A stretch of DNA of 64,000 nt from Pezicula radicicola (GCA_003008705.1 PDUO01000004.1:930001-994000); one strand, 5' to 3'; positions 1 through 11,739 are shown, counted from the stretch's first letter. Numbers and translations: made by a program. Notes: generated by a model from the sequence alone, not told the origin.

Positions 1-1527
1 TGGCAGCGAGATCAGTTGCGCTGGGACAACGTTAACAAGAGCGAAGGAGAGAGAAACTGGCAACGGCTTGTCAAAAGTGCCACTTTCAGGGGAGTCAAAG
101 CAGACTGTGTTCCGGTGAAGGCAAATGACGGAGTCTACATTATATATACATCGGGTACCACTGGTCTACCGAAAGGGGTTCTTCGGGAGGCTGGCGGCCA
201 TGCCGTTGGCCTTCATTTATCCATTAGCTACCTTTTCGGTATTCACGGACCAGGCGACGTGATGTTTTGTGCATCGGATATTGGATGGGTTGTCGGCCAT
301 TCTTACATTCTGTATGCACCTCTACTCACAGGAGCATCAACTGTTCTCTTCGAAGGCAAACCAGTTGGTACACCAGATGCAGGAACTTTCTGGCGAATAA
401 TCGAAGAATACAAGGTCAATACCCTGTTTACAGCACCCACAGCTTTACGAGCAATCCGAAGAGATGACCCAGAGAACAAGTTGTTTAAAGCCGTTGGCGA
501 GAGAGGTGGACTCAAGTCTCTTAGAGGACTATTCTTGGCTGGCGAGAGATCAGAGCCCAGTATTGTTAGTATGTACCAAGATCTATTGAGCCAGTATGCC
601 AACCCCGGTGCTCATGTGATCGACAATTGGTGGTCCTCAGAATCGGGCTCGCCAATCTCAGGGATCGCATTAGTACCACACGCGGGCAAGGATCGCAAAA
701 CGAGCATTAAAGATACAAAGCCACTACCAGTCAAGCCAGGAAGTGCTGGAAAAGCAATGCCTGGCTTTGACGTTCGGATTGTTGATGATGAAGGCAAAGA
801 GGTTAGCAAAGGCAAGATGGGAAATATTGTCTTGGCTATGCCGTTGGCCCCAACAGGATTTAGAACTTTATGGGAAGACGAAGAACGGTTTTATAGGGGC
901 TATCTGAAGAGATTTGGAGGTAAATGGATTGACACTGGTGATGCCGGAATGATTGATGATGATGGGTATATACATGTGATGGCAAGAACGGACGATATTA
1001 TCAACGTCGCCGCTCATCGTTTCAGTACTGGTAAGTGATCCATTTCAAACCACTGAGTTTCAAAGACTAACATCTCTCAAGGCGCGATCGAACAAGCCAT
1101 CTCTTCACATCCCTCAATTGCCGAATGCTGCGTAGTTGGTATCCCGGATTCACTGAAAGGGCACCTCCCATTCGCTTTCGTAACACTGTCGATAGCAGAT
1201 CATCCCGAATCTGCAATACCCTCCGATGAGCTCTTTGCCGAAGTTCAAAAGCTGGTTCGCACTCAAATCGGCGCCATCGCGTCACTGGGCGGGATGATTC
1301 ACGGTAAGGGGATGATCCCGAAGACTCGCTCCGGGAAAACATTACGGAGAGTGCTGAGAGAACTTGTGGAGAATGCTGTGCATGGCGATTTTGATAAAAA
1401 GGTGCAGATTCCTGCTACTGTAGAGGATGCATCTGTTGTAGAAGTTTCGAGAAGCAAGATTGAGGAATACTTCAAGAAGAAAGGAGGTGATTTGCACAAG
1501 GCTACCGAAGCGAGAGCCAAGCTGTAG
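1..1527 (+). CDS. ACSS3-like acyl-CoA synthetase (propionyl/acetyl-CoA synthetase type), 5' partial
   Basis: Exons 1..1030 and 1082..1527 are read in frame 1 from the window edge. The intron is 1031..1081 (GTAAGT...AAG, 51 bp), and 491 residues are visible. The product should activate a short-chain acid (acetate or propionate) with ATP and CoA through an acyl-adenylate. The AMP-binding loop YTSGTTGLPKG lies near residue 50. It is followed by SDIGWVVGHSYI, EGKPVGTPDAG, the substrate-pocket region DNWWSSESGSPI, WIDTGDAG and the hinge HRFSTG, which is split by the intron. The C-terminal PKTRSGKTLRR carries the lysine that catalyses adenylation (family knowledge). The resemblance is to the mitochondrial ACSS3/propionyl-CoA synthetase branch rather than to cytosolic Acs1. 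About 150-200 N-terminal residues, including any targeting peptide, lie off the left edge. The exact acyl substrate cannot be read from sequence. Confidence 0.93.
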
Positions 1528-2426
1528 ACGCGTTATACTACTGTATATAGATTGCAAGTATATTGCTCTAATTACCAGATCCTTTCAATTAAGAAACTTT
1601 TCTTCCAAGAATAGCCTTGTTTATTTATCTTCGATGTCTGCCTGTGTTAGCCGCAAAATCGTCTCACCGATTACGAAGGTACAGTAGCGGTACTCGAAAC
1701 GAAACAACCAGCCCCTTGCATGGCTGTCCCGGGTGGCACAGACAGGTTCATTCCACCCCATTGTCACCCCATGATCTAAGTCGTTTCAAGTTTTGACAAT
1801 CTATCAAATAAACATGCCCGAGCTCCGATGCTGGCAGTGCATGGCACAATGCGTGTTTCGCCCCTGAAATAAGCGAGCTGATCATCGCATCTTCAACGAT
1901 GCTTTCGTGGGTTAAACATGTCAGAACGCGAAAAGTGACAGCGGAAAGAAAGCCTAGATTTTCTTTTTGACAGTCGGGGGGCGCGAAGAGGGCGTCATTT
2001 TTTAAGTGTGGCAAAGACTTTACACAGCTAAGTGGCTGCTTCAGCCCTTTCTTTCGTGTCTGAGCTTGAGCCTCAATTACTCCGTATTTGAGATGGTATC
2101 ATGGTTAGATGGGTTGTGGGTACTTACTTAAGATTGCCGGGTGGAACGGACCAAGCGTTCATATATTCAGCGGGCACTTGATTCATTTTTTTGCTGCTCT
2201 TCTAGAAATATTGAAATATCGAAATATCCTGATTGATGAACTTCGGTCCGTTGTCCTAATACGACTCCTCCTTTTGGAGACTTCATTCGTTTTTCTTTCT
2301 CTTTCTCGCCCCTTTTCGCTCTGTCCGCTTCTGTTAGCGGAGATTCAAATTCCGCATAGGTCCCCATCAGAACGATCAACACTTGTGAGACATTTTGTGA
2401 TCTTCAGGTCTTTCTTTTGTGTGGTA
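1528..2426. other. Intergenic: 3' flank of the acyl-CoA synthetase and promoter of the homeodomain/C2H2 gene
   Basis: No convincing coding sequence is seen. The last 200 bases before 2427 are pyrimidine-rich (TTTCTTTCTCTTTCTCG around 2291-2310), as is common just upstream of fungal start sites. An exact TACTCCGTA nonamer lies at 2078-2086. An open frame entering from 2109 runs into the real gene only because its 5' leader happens to lack stops. Confidence 0.6.
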
Positions 2427-4255
2427 ATGGAGCCTCTCTCTAAAGATCAGGAGTTGACCTTGTCGCGATGGGCTATGTATGTTGGGAGACGACCATCGGA
2501 AAGTGTGAAGGCTTTTCTTGGTGCGGAGAAAGGGCTCAGTGCGGAGCAGATTGATGTCTGGTGGAACAAGGCGAGGGCTAGATCTGAGCAGGGAGGCAAA
2601 AGTCAGTGAAAACTTATCTGGGGTCAATACTGAAGTAATATTGACTGTATACATCTTTAGGTGGCAGAGATCTCAGACCGTCTTGGCAGGAACAGTTAGG
2701 TGCTGTTTCTGACTCCCGACAGCCGGAAAATACAGACTTCCAAAATCATGAAGATCACTCAATGATCGACCCTTCAGTACATACGGCTTTAGAGCATAAT
2801 TTAGATTCGACCTTCGGCTTCTCACATCACGTAACCCAATGGCCACGACTAGGAGAGGACTCAGCCAGGCCACTTGCACCGGCCACTACTTATCTAAAAC
2901 ACAACCGGATCTCTTCTCAAAACGGAACCAGAAGCAAGTATGCGATGTCTGTAGATTCCTCAGTAGCTAATACCAGCTCAATGATCGCTGGACGGCCTCG
3001 AGACTCGGGATACAACAGTCATTCCGTAAGGTCTTCAGAATATTCGCATATTGCATCTTCTTCTGGACACTTATCATCCTTATCATTTCTTGAGGAGGTT
3101 GACGGAGAAAATTGGGAGGATTCAATAGAGCCGGTAAAAAACACAGAACCTGTGATCAGTGAACATCTTTGGAATGAATCCGAGGACCCATTCATTGGCG
3201 TTCTGCCAGACGAAATGGCTTTTTGTTCAACCATAGAACCCTTATCTATACACAAGAACGCGCAGGATTTCCCACTTCCAGAACCACCGAGCAGACCGGT
3301 ATCAAGTCGACCTGAACCATCTCAGAAAGAGCACAAACGACAACGATCATCACAAAGCAATATATCTAAGACCAGTAAACCACAAACAAAATTCGCCTGT
3401 ACAGCTTGTCAAGAGCCATTTACAAGCAAATACGAATGGAGTCGACACGAAGGATCAAAATGCGAGCCCCAAAAACACTGGATCTGTATGCTAGGAAACG
3501 ATCCAACAATACCCCTGGACGGCGGAGGCTGGGAATGTGTATTTTGTGATTCCACAAGTTTCGATCGAGACGAAATGATAAATCACCTAAATCAAGAACA
3601 CGACATCAATAAATGTATTCGGAAACCGTTAGCTGGTCGGACGAAAACTAGAGAAGATAAGTTTAAGGATCATTTGAGGAAGGTTCATCGTTTGGCTGAT
3701 GGTAAGACTCATTGGCAACAATGGAATCAAGCTGCTACTCCCGATGGTAAATTTGCTTGGGGTTGTGGCTTTTGTGGTGTTCCTACTTATACTTGGGAAG
3801 ATCGACTTAAACATGTTGGTGATCATTATGAGAATGATTTACTTGATGTTTCGAACTGGTCAACCTCTCGGGTTGTACGAGGTTTACTCGAACAGAATCA
3901 ACCCGAGTTTAATCTTGCCGAGGCTTGGAGGAGACTTGTTGGTGCTAGTGGTATTGAGAAATATGAGTGGAATAAGGAACATGCTGAACTCTTGAAACAT
4001 AAACTTGAGTTTCGTAAGGGTTCGGTTAATGAACTTGTTTTGGAGGCCAGGAAATTGGCCATTTCTGTGCAGGGTCCTAGGACTACTGGTGCGAAGAATC
4101 ATTCTTTGGCTAGGTCTGCTTCTGTTGCTACGTTGAGTTCTAGGCAGAAACCCTTGCCTGAGCCTCCGAAACCTTTGGTTGAAGAGCTTGAGAGATCATA
4201 TCATGGGTCGATTTTATCTACAGATGTTACGATGCAAGGTACATCTTATATATAA
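2427..4255 (+). CDS. Homeodomain-like + C2H2 zinc-finger transcription factor
   Basis: Exons 2427..2601 and 2661..4255 give 589 residues. The 59-bp intron 2602..2660 has a non-consensus donor GTCAGT and acceptor TTTAG. The phase fits exactly (AGT codon split 1+2), and the downstream frame stays open back to the acceptor, well upstream of the Met at 2762. The start at 2427 begins a short helix-rich segment that ends in QIDVWWNKARARSE. This resembles homeodomain helix 3, although the usual WFxNxR core is altered. A Ser/Pro-rich linker follows, then zinc-finger modules from residue ~240: FACTACQEPF...RHEGSKC, a CVFCDS...HLNQEH finger, a DHLRKVHR remnant and a CGFCGVP...HVGDHY finger. Family knowledge makes it a nuclear DNA-binding regulator of the fungal 'homeobox and C2H2' class. 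Its targets are unknown. Confidence 0.85.
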
Positions 4256-4860
4256 ATTGTTGTGGGCTTCGATTTCTGGAAATTGGAATATTGGCGCATA
4301 TTTGGTTCTGGCTGGGATGGGCAAGGATAATAACAGGAGGGTTGGTTTATGGCGGCTTTAGAGTGCTGGAAATTAATGAGCAAATGTAATCCATGACATA
4401 CAATTCTTGTCAAGTTTATGGAATTGTGGAAAGGTACAGTAATGGGGGTGGGGTTTTGAGCACGGAAAAGAAGACTCATGGTTGCAGGCGCCAAGTCCTG
4501 GATCCATTCAATTCCTTCTTCTAACAATTGTTGAAGCACACTTTATAAACTCTGCAAATAAAGTTATAAAGTCATAAATATAAATTGCGACTTCATATCC
4601 AGCATTTCTGAATAATGTGTTGCTTAGAAGTTCTGCTAAATCAATGTCTTTTCTCCTTTCTACGTTGTTGGGAAGCACTTGGTTTGCAGGGTTATTAGCG
4701 ACATATCTACCTAGTATTGAGAGGTCACCTTTCCTCACACGCGTAGACTATGTTTCGAGCTTTTCTAGCAATTACTTGTCCATTTTACTGACTTTGAGCT
4801 TCAATTTTTAATTTAAAGTAAACCATGCGTCCCAAAATATACAATTCCTATCAAAATACC
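4256..4860. other. Intergenic between convergent zinc-finger and F-box-like genes
   Basis: No supportable gene is seen. This stretch presumably holds the 3' UTRs of the two convergent genes. It becomes AT-rich after 4530. Confidence 0.5.
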
Positions 4861-5528
4861 TCAAACCACAAATCCATCCTTCGACTCCCAAACCCAAACA
4901 CGACTCGTACACGTATTGATAACACCGGACGGGCCTTCCCATTTCCTCGTAGCCTCAAATCCAAGCTGACATTCCGCGAATTCAAGCATATAATCTCTAT
5001 CCATCTCCCCCGTATGATAAAATTCCAACGTAAGTTTCCTTACAGAAGTCATATGTTGAATAATCGATGTAGGAAACCAAAAGATAGCGCAATCAGAGAG
5101 ATCGAGTAACATTCCTTCTTTAGCATATACTTCTTTGACATTACGTAGTTTTAGGAGTTCTGTTCCTAGGCTATCACGATCTGAGTCTTGTAGGAATCTG
5201 TTTTGAGAAAGGTTGGTTAACTTGTTAATAATACTCGTGGTTTTTTTTTTTCTCCATGAAAAAGGAGTTTACTGTAGTACCTTAAATCGAACTCAATGTT
5301 TATAATGGTATCCAATAGGGTCTGTTTCATTCCTTGAAAGGAAAAATTGTTTCCGCGATGGAGTACGAAGTGGTTGTTGCGGTAGAAGATTTCGAGTGCT
5401 TCGGAGTAGAGTCGAGTATTACTTCGTACGGCTTTGAGTAGTGCTGGGATCTTGCCGTTCCAGTTGCTTAGGCACGGTGTGAATATCTGGGCTCGGAGTT
5501 CGGTGGGGAGGGAGTTGAGGTTGGTCAT
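4861..5528 (-). pseudogene. F-box-like / LRR-type protein with a homopolymer frameshift
   Basis: ATG at 5528. The N-terminus MTNLNSLPTELRAQIFTPCL looks like the F-box-like segment opening many short ascomycete proteins, and it is followed by LYSEALEIFYRNNHF. The frame runs into the A11 run (minus strand; T11 on plus at 5241-5251) and stops at 5217. The next frame is open from just after the run, through 5216-5113, to the stop at 4861. It carries a leucine-rich, coherent continuation (ELLKLRNVKEVYAKEGMLLD, then DLSDCAIFWFP, and a C-terminus rich in W/F). One extra A, or the loss of two, would join the frames. This is either a real inactivating indel or a sequence error in the homopolymer. An intron bridging the run is possible but no good donor is seen. 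Function beyond possible SCF substrate binding cannot be given. Confidence 0.6.
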
Positions 5529-5561
5529 TTTGATAGGTGGGATTGATGGTTTGTTGTGGCT

Positions 5562-5857
5562 TTAGCTTTCGAGATGTGCTGGATTCGATGATGGGATTTG
5601 GCTTGTTGGCGATGATGATGATGGGCTCGCTGATGTTTTGGATAGGATAGAGAGGTTATGGGTTTTTATGTTTTTGTGTTTGAGGACTGGAGTTGGAGTT
5701 GGTGGTAGGTGAATCGTTTGAATTTGTTGGAATAGATGAAGAAGTATCTCGAGTTGCGCATCCATCTGGTTATATGCAAAATCTTTCTGCGCGCGGGTAG
5801 CAGGAGCGAAACGACCATTAGGATTTTCAGGAAAACTGGCCCACTCGACTTGAGTCA
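5562..5857 (-). other. Open frame without ATG, possible gene relic
   Basis: About 98 codons are open on minus. The first ~45 residues look protein-like (WASFPENPNGRFAPATR, QMDAQLEILLHLFQQ), but the frame opens with GTG inside a degenerate repeat cluster and ends in low-complexity Ser/Pro. No partner exon was found. It could be the last exon of a decayed gene, or chance. Confidence 0.2.
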
Positions 5858-5935
5858 CTTGCTTAGGTTGGGTAACTTACTTTACTTAGGTAACTTACTT
5901 GACTTGGATAATTCACGTTTCAGTAAGGAATTTAT
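5850..5935. repeat. Degenerate AAGTAACTTACTTGA-type tandem repeat, cluster A
   Basis: Three to four imperfect 15-base units of the form GGTAACTTACTTGACTT occur in a row. In one frame they translate as repeats of LGNLLDL. The same pattern occurs at 12490-12575, 37525-37595 and 56325-56400. Confidence 0.6.
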
Positions 5936-8701
5936 GAAATTAAGCGATTTAAAAACTCGTCGGCGTGGCATGTCTTTTGATATCAAAACTTAGATCTCGT
6001 TATAGATCCCACCTCATAATTGAATATCATGATAATCTCGCTCTTGACTCTAGATCGTTCCTGCAACCTCAGAGATCTGGAAGTCTAGTCTTATTCATTA
6101 GTCGCGCTATGTGTCTACCAACATCGGACTTACTTACTACCTAGGTTTATAGCAAGGAGCTAAACTAACCTAACATAAACCGAATCAAGATTAGTTTGAT
6201 TGATTCAAACTAGTTGAATATTTGCGATGAACATATTTTAAGTGATTCGAAGTAGCTTGAAATGTTAAATCAATCTGTAGAAGGTCATATCTGAGAGGTA
6301 GCGACACTGTTTCTGTATTCTATGCAGAGATAATAGCTCTGTAGACGCCTTACTTATAGATTCCAGGGAGAGTGCTGCTACAAAGAGACAAAGTAAGGGT
6401 ACCCATAGGACTAGTCATTCCAGAACATACTTCACTGTTCAACATGATTCCTACCAACCTGCTGAGCTTATGAAGATTGCTACTTCAATGATTTCTTCCA
6501 TTAGATTTGAGGCTATACAAGGGCATCGATGAGTTATATAGCGAGGCGTTGGTAAGTTAGGAAGTACGAGGAGAATTCTTTTTATTTGTCTCCCTAAGTT
6601 AGTTTTAGAAAATTCCGTTACATATCTAAGTGGGTTAGAAGTAGACTTCTTTTTGCTACTCCCACATATGTGCCCTGGACATCCTTCAGGGATTATGAGA
6701 AGGGTACATCATATTAACCTTTGGACTTTCCCAAGCAGCTAGAACCTGCGGTTTGCCATATTTATTCCACTATCTAAACCACAGGGGCTTGGGATTGTAC
6801 TAGAATTTCTCGTGTTAACATATGTAGAAAAAATCTAGTATTTGTAGCCCTCGACTTTAACGTACGAAAGGTACCTAGGAAAGCGAAGACATGTTAACAG
6901 TAGCCCAGAAGTGGTAGTCTTGAAGGAATAAAATAATACTTTAGCTTTGGTTGATCTTCACAGGTAATGGAGTTGTATACGATCGATTTATCACAGTTAA
7001 AAAAGATCTGTATGAGCCAGAGAACTATAAGAACACCACTGAGAATTATACGCTAGATATGGTGCCGGGTACAGCCGTTACGATGGGAGTAGAGATATTA
7101 CACAGCAGTACCTCAGTGCCAGATCTCAACCTAGCGAAACTTGGAGCCCATAGCAAGCTGAAATCAAGAAGGAAAAAAAATTGCATTGCAAAAAGCTATA
7201 TTAGTCTTCAACCCTCGCAGGCTCCACCATGCATTTGCTTTTGGTTGGAAATATTGAGAGGCTAGATTGTTAACAGAGTCCTGCGTCATCAAGGTGTAAA
7301 TTCAACACTACGTACTCATCTCTAGTTAATTGAGTTATTTTGTTAAAGCCACAAGCAGTAAAGAATTTGCAAAGAATTGACTGTCTAGGTGGGCCTCGCC
7401 TCCTTACATCATTGTGCCGAGCGGAGCCGACGGGAAACTTGTATTGACGACTTGGCACCCTGAGGCCTTTCTCTTCATTTTTTTTATATACATTTCTGAC
7501 ATTGTGACATTGTGGCATTGTGGCTTTGGGGAAATTGGACTTTATTCCAAACTTATGTTTCTTGGATACCGTCACTCTACACCGCTATTTAATTCAAGAT
7601 TTTCTTATGCAGAAGTGTATTCTGGAAGCACATCTTCCACCTCATGACCTCCGCCTCTTACTCGGTAAACATAGCAAGAATATGCGTTGCCCCTGCAGAT
7701 GGCGTCAATCATTGTTGAAATTGCGGGGAAATTGGACCAAGGAGAATTTCTCAGCCCTGTCTAGACCTAACACTTGTTACCTAACAACCGCCTTTCCCAG
7801 TTTCGTACAGCCGTCCCCAGCTGCTTGAAAACTCTGCTGGTCTTTCTGACTACTACTGTCTGACATCCGCCAGTTGGCCGTTTGTCTAATTTTGGATTTT
7901 TGTGGTAAAGTATGGGGTTTGGAAAAACTTATCCTCGACAGCTCAGGTACCGACCCTCAATGATTTGCCACTACTGCTGCACTATTGGATTGATGTAATG
8001 CTAAAGTCTACTGTACTGTAGAGCCTCAGCAAATGTGTTAACTGTTGTAACCCTGAAAGACGTGAGGATGATGTGATTTGTGCTCTGTTGTCCAAAGCAC
8101 GTAGCCACGCCTCGGAATCATGGAAGCTGAATCGTCACGATGGCATGAAATTTGCTCGCAAGCACGCAAAAACCCATGTGTTTCCAAAGCAAAACTTCAG
8201 AGAGAGAAAAGTGCTCGAATGATTGGATTTTTGAATTTTGAGGGGGTAATGACAACTGGGCTCGAGCCGGCTTACAGGGATTGTCAAGCGTTGGTGATCC
8301 AAGCTCGGTTCACCATTTGGCCTTTGGAGTTTTTGCATCGTAATAGTCTGTCCATGACATCCAGGTGACTTCAGTTAAGAGGAAAGCGCCAAAAACATCG
8401 TGGAAAACGTATGAAAATTGTGACTCGAATAGTCATGCGCTGGGCGAAAGCCCTACGTGTAACACGGTAGGCTATAAGAGACCTTCGTCCTCCCCCTTCT
8501 TTTGCTACCCAGTACAAGTCCATCATCAACAAGCACCAAACAAAACACTCTTCTACTCATAGATACACCATAATCTCGCAGTTCCTTCCTCTTACACAAT
8601 CCTTCATAAATCAACCCCTAGCTCCTTTATCATCTTCAATCAACTGCAGAGCAATTCCTCAACAGACACTCAACCTATCACACCAATAACTCACCATCAA
8701 A
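5936..8701. other. AT-rich intergenic stretch, then promoter of the Par32-like gene
   Basis: No gene is supportable. 5990-7400 is AT-rich with many stops in all frames. One open frame at 6951-7265 (plus) starts with a protein-like segment (ENYTLDMVPGTAVTMG) but has no recognisable family or flanking exon and may be a relic. From about 8460 the sequence turns into a normal promoter and leader: a TATA-like CTATAAG at 8472-8478, then a C/A-rich leader rich in CAACA and TCATC to 8701. Confidence 0.45.
8472..8478 (+). promoter_or_regulatory. TATA-like element upstream of the Par32-like gene
   Basis: CTATAAG lies 224 bases before the start codon. A C/A-rich leader typical of well-expressed fungal genes follows it. 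No transcription data are available. Confidence 0.35.
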
Positions 8702-9133
8702 ATGCCATTCTCAGTCACCGAGCCTCACCCAACCGTCCGCCCAAACAGCTATACACACACTGGCCGCGGCGGAGCAGGCAACATGTTCAAAGCCCCCAAG
8801 ACCTCCAATGCTGCCACAGCCCATGGACCAGCATCCCTCTTTGAGCACGGCTTGCCAGTCACCAGCTCCAAGTTCTCCAGCGGCCGAGGCGGCGCAGGCA
8901 ACATCCACAAGAGCAGCGAGAAGGCCCCTTTCTCTTTCGATGAAGAATTAGAGAGACAGACCACAAGAGCACGCAAGGAGAAAGAAGGAGCTACCTGGCA
9001 TATAGGACGCGGTGGAGCTGGAAACTACGCTGTCACCCATCCCAAGAGTTTTCGAAAGGACTCTATGTCTTCCAATGAGAGCACCAGCAGTACTTTCTTG
9101 GGTCGCCTCAGCCAAACATTTGAGCGTCGCTGA
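8702..9133 (+). CDS. Par32/DUF3602 family GRGGAGN-repeat protein
   Basis: Single exon of 143 residues with ATG in good context (ATCAAAATGCC). Three copies of the hallmark motif are present: THTGRGGAGNMF near residue 20, SSGRGGAGNIH near 61 and HIGRGGAGNY near 101. They are separated by Ser-rich, charged linkers, and there is no signal peptide or membrane segment. The GRGGAGN repeat defines DUF3602. In yeast, Par32 is phosphorylated after rapamycin treatment and inhibits Mep ammonium transporters downstream of TORC1 (known for the yeast member; inferred here). The short Ser-rich tail (SMSSNESTSSTF) is a plausible phosphorylation segment. Family membership is secure; transporter control is only by analogy. 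Confidence 0.9.
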   Translation: MPFSVTEPHPTVRPNSYTHTGRGGAGNMFKAPKTSNAATAHGPASLFEHGLPVTSSKFSSGRGGAGNIHKSSEKAPFSFDEELERQTTRARKEKEGATWHIGRGGAGNYAVTHPKSFRKDSMSSNESTSSTFLGRLSQTFERR

Positions 9134-10790
9134 CCATCTTTCCTCGCCGGCGTCTCTTCCTAATTCTCGAATTCGACGTTCCATCAATTCGTTTTGGCGC
9201 AAGGCCTTGTTCACATAGCGACTTCTCTCTCTTTTCTCTCAAACCAACAAAAAGCATTAGCACGGGGGCGGACGGGCATCACATCGGCGTACTTGCTTCA
9301 TCCAAACATTGTACATTTTCTCTTCCCTTTTTTCACATCATGACTTTACGGGCGAACACACACACAAAAACAAAAAAGCTATGGGACCTCAGGACATGGA
9401 ACACGGATCTGGCTGGCATGACTCCAGAACTTACCTCTCCTGGTGATATTTACGATTCTCTTTCCTTTGCAGCGAGATGGCGCGATGGATAGCGATGGAT
9501 TATACCCCCAAAAACTTCTTTTCTGCGATAAATACCCCCGGAGGCGGCGTTTTTCTTTTTGCTCTTTGCGTACTCTTTTGCGCTTGCATGGTGGGCAATG
9601 GATTGGGTCTGGCATAGCATGGTTCTTGCCGTTTGTAGTATCAGAAATATTCCACCTAATAATCAAGATCAAGATCAATGATCTGCTATAAACACTGTAC
9701 ATTTTCACTTTCTGGTAGATTTTTTGCTTGCTTAGTGATTCTTCATTCAACTTACCCACCTCCACACATTGCATCGAGATCCACAAACCTTTTCACCTAC
9801 TCCTCCCACAAATTCTCTCCTCCTTCTAATGACCCCAGATCAACTTCGCTTCCCAAGCCACCAAACCCACTAAGTACCCGATGCCGTAACAGAAAGCCTC
9901 GTACACCTTGTTCCCCGCATTTTCACTACCTTGATACGGGGTAGTATCCGGGTTCGGTCGGGGTTGGCGAGATCCGGGGTTCTTGTAACGTAATTTCTAC
10001 AAGTTGACAACCGTACTGCACGCGTACCTCCGTAAATGTATGGTTGCATATATTATGACTATTGAAAATTCAATGGGGTAGTAATGTTTAAATATGCTTG
10101 GCGGTTGGTTGGTTGGGGAATTGGCTGAGAGTAGTTAGTGTATGGGGTGTGTGTTGGATTCCCCAGTCTGGGGGTTTTCAGGGGCGGAGGTGAAGGAAGG
10201 GAGGCGAGGCGATGTGGAAGGTTGACTTTTTTTTTGGGAGGCGGGGGATGTTGGTGTTAAGGTTTGGGTAATAGTTTGGGGGTATGATATGTAAGGTAGT
10301 TAGTTGGTCTACTATACAGTAATGCTAAAGCGTCTTGTGTTTTTAGTGGGACTGGAAGGCCTTTTGTGGATTTGACACTTTTGCGTGAGTTCATTCACAT
10401 TAGCAACCAATTTAGGTTGGTAGAGTGACAGTTATATCTGGGAGCATAGTAAATCACTATGGTTTGTAGCTGTAAGTATAGATCTAGTTTGTCCGTTTCT
10501 TGTCCTTATGCGATAACTCTTACTAATATTCAATAGGATGCTCTTGCAGAGGAGTTATGATCGATAAGGGCTTGTTAATCCTTAAGACTGTAGTAGGTAG
10601 AGTGCCACAAATGCTACCTTATGGAAAATCGTGCTTGCTTGGAAGGGAGAATCGGGCTTTGATTGTTTCTTTTTGCTGCACATCCTCTTTGGAGGGATGG
10701 TTTCTCTCCCAATACAGTCCTTTCTTCTTATGTCTGATTGTTTGTAATGATTTGTATGTTGGATTTTGGAGATGTATTGAGTTTTATAGA
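9134..10790. other. Intergenic, 3' flank of the Par32-like gene
   Basis: Pyrimidine-rich 3' flank followed by GT-rich DNA (10120-10260). No gene is visible. The open frames around 9379-9944 lie in low-complexity sequence and show no family resemblance. Confidence 0.5.
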
Positions 10791-10797
10791 TATTATG

Positions 10798-10990
10798 AAG
10801 GGTAAGAAGGCGTTTGAAGAATATGTTGTTTCTCGAGAAGTTTAGAGATTCTATAGTCGATTCAAGAATACCAACAGACTTTCTAGTTTGCATATATACA
10901 ACGAAGGGCAAGGAGGCATTTAAGGAATATGTCGCTTCTCACAAAGTTCAGAGATGGTATATATCAATTTAAGCAGCTAATAAACTCTGA
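10798..10990 (+). repeat. Two-copy 106-bp tandem repeat with a decayed coding look
   Basis: Copies start at 10798 and 10904. Read on plus they give KGKKAFEEYVVSREV-stop-RFY and KGKEAFKEYVASHKVQRWY. They differ mostly by A/G and C/T changes. A CAG codon in copy 2 corresponds to TAG in copy 1, and the 106-base period shifts frame between copies. This looks like a relic of a repeat-containing coding sequence. Confidence 0.5.
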
Positions 10991-11259
10991 TAATTCCTAC
11001 ATCATGAATTGACTTGTAGATGAGGAAGTGCCTCGTTGATTAAGGAGGGATTCCGTAAGCGAACACTGTATCTCGCCTATCATCGCCAACAGTTCTTGCT
11101 TAGTTCCTTTTTTACAACTTCCCCTTTCCTTACCATCTCCCCAACATCTCAGTTCCGAATAATACCATCAGCTCGTAGAGACGCGTAGGCTTAAAAATCT
11201 ACTTTAGTCTGCAAAGGTTGATAATATCTACTGCCTGATCAGTTCTGTAGCATTATATA

Positions 11260-11419
11260 CTGTCAATATTCCTCGTCTTGTGAAGTCATATATACGACGA
11301 TTCTCTTTATCTTTGTGGAAAGACTCAACTACTTGCTGTCTTGTATTGAAGAACTATTGTTAAAGGTACGTTTAGTTTACTTTATGTTCTCTATGTACTT
11401 AGCTCTAAGGTTGTTGGTT
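11260..11419 (-). repeat. Decayed dispersed repeat, copy 1
   Basis: Shares with 13497-13668 the order CTGTC...TTCCTCGTC, then loosely matching sequence, ending in the identical GTACTTAGCTCTAAGGTTGTT. In the minus direction both ends read TNNLRAKY(I/V)E(N/D)I before stops and frameshifts, so a former coding sequence is likely. Confidence 0.45.
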
Positions 11420-11739
11420 CACCGCGCATTCTTGACTGCGCAAGCTCTTGCAATCATAGTTAAGATTCTGACGTCTCCTTAGATTCGACTGCTGATTCAC
11501 CTCATCTGTCTGACTGTCCGTACATCTATGATGCTGCCTTAGAGTCCAGTGGCAACGCTGACTTTCTATAGTTCCTCTTATATACCAAACATGGCACCCG
11601 TTTATGATCCGTTCATATTCTATAGCTGTACCACCACAAATCAAAAGACTTTCTAGTTTTAGATAAACCTATGCTATTTATCCTATTTCTAGTATACGTC
11701 CTAGTGTCTCCAACAAAGACCTGCCTTCACGTGGCGGTA

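Noticed and set aside
2109..2426. Extension of the homeodomain-like gene upstream of 2427
   Set aside because: The frame is open by chance through a pyrimidine-rich leader; the added residues are hydrophobic junk and the first coherent Met is 2427.
5217..5280. Intron across the A11 run of the F-box-like gene
   Set aside because: GT and AG dinucleotides exist, but the only nearby donor (GTACTACA) is weak and splicing would remove protein-like sequence. A homopolymer indel is simpler.
9990..10045. GTACCTCCGTA near 10026 as a second copy of the 48977 MITE end
   Set aside because: Only about 11 bases match and no opposite end was found within several hundred bases.
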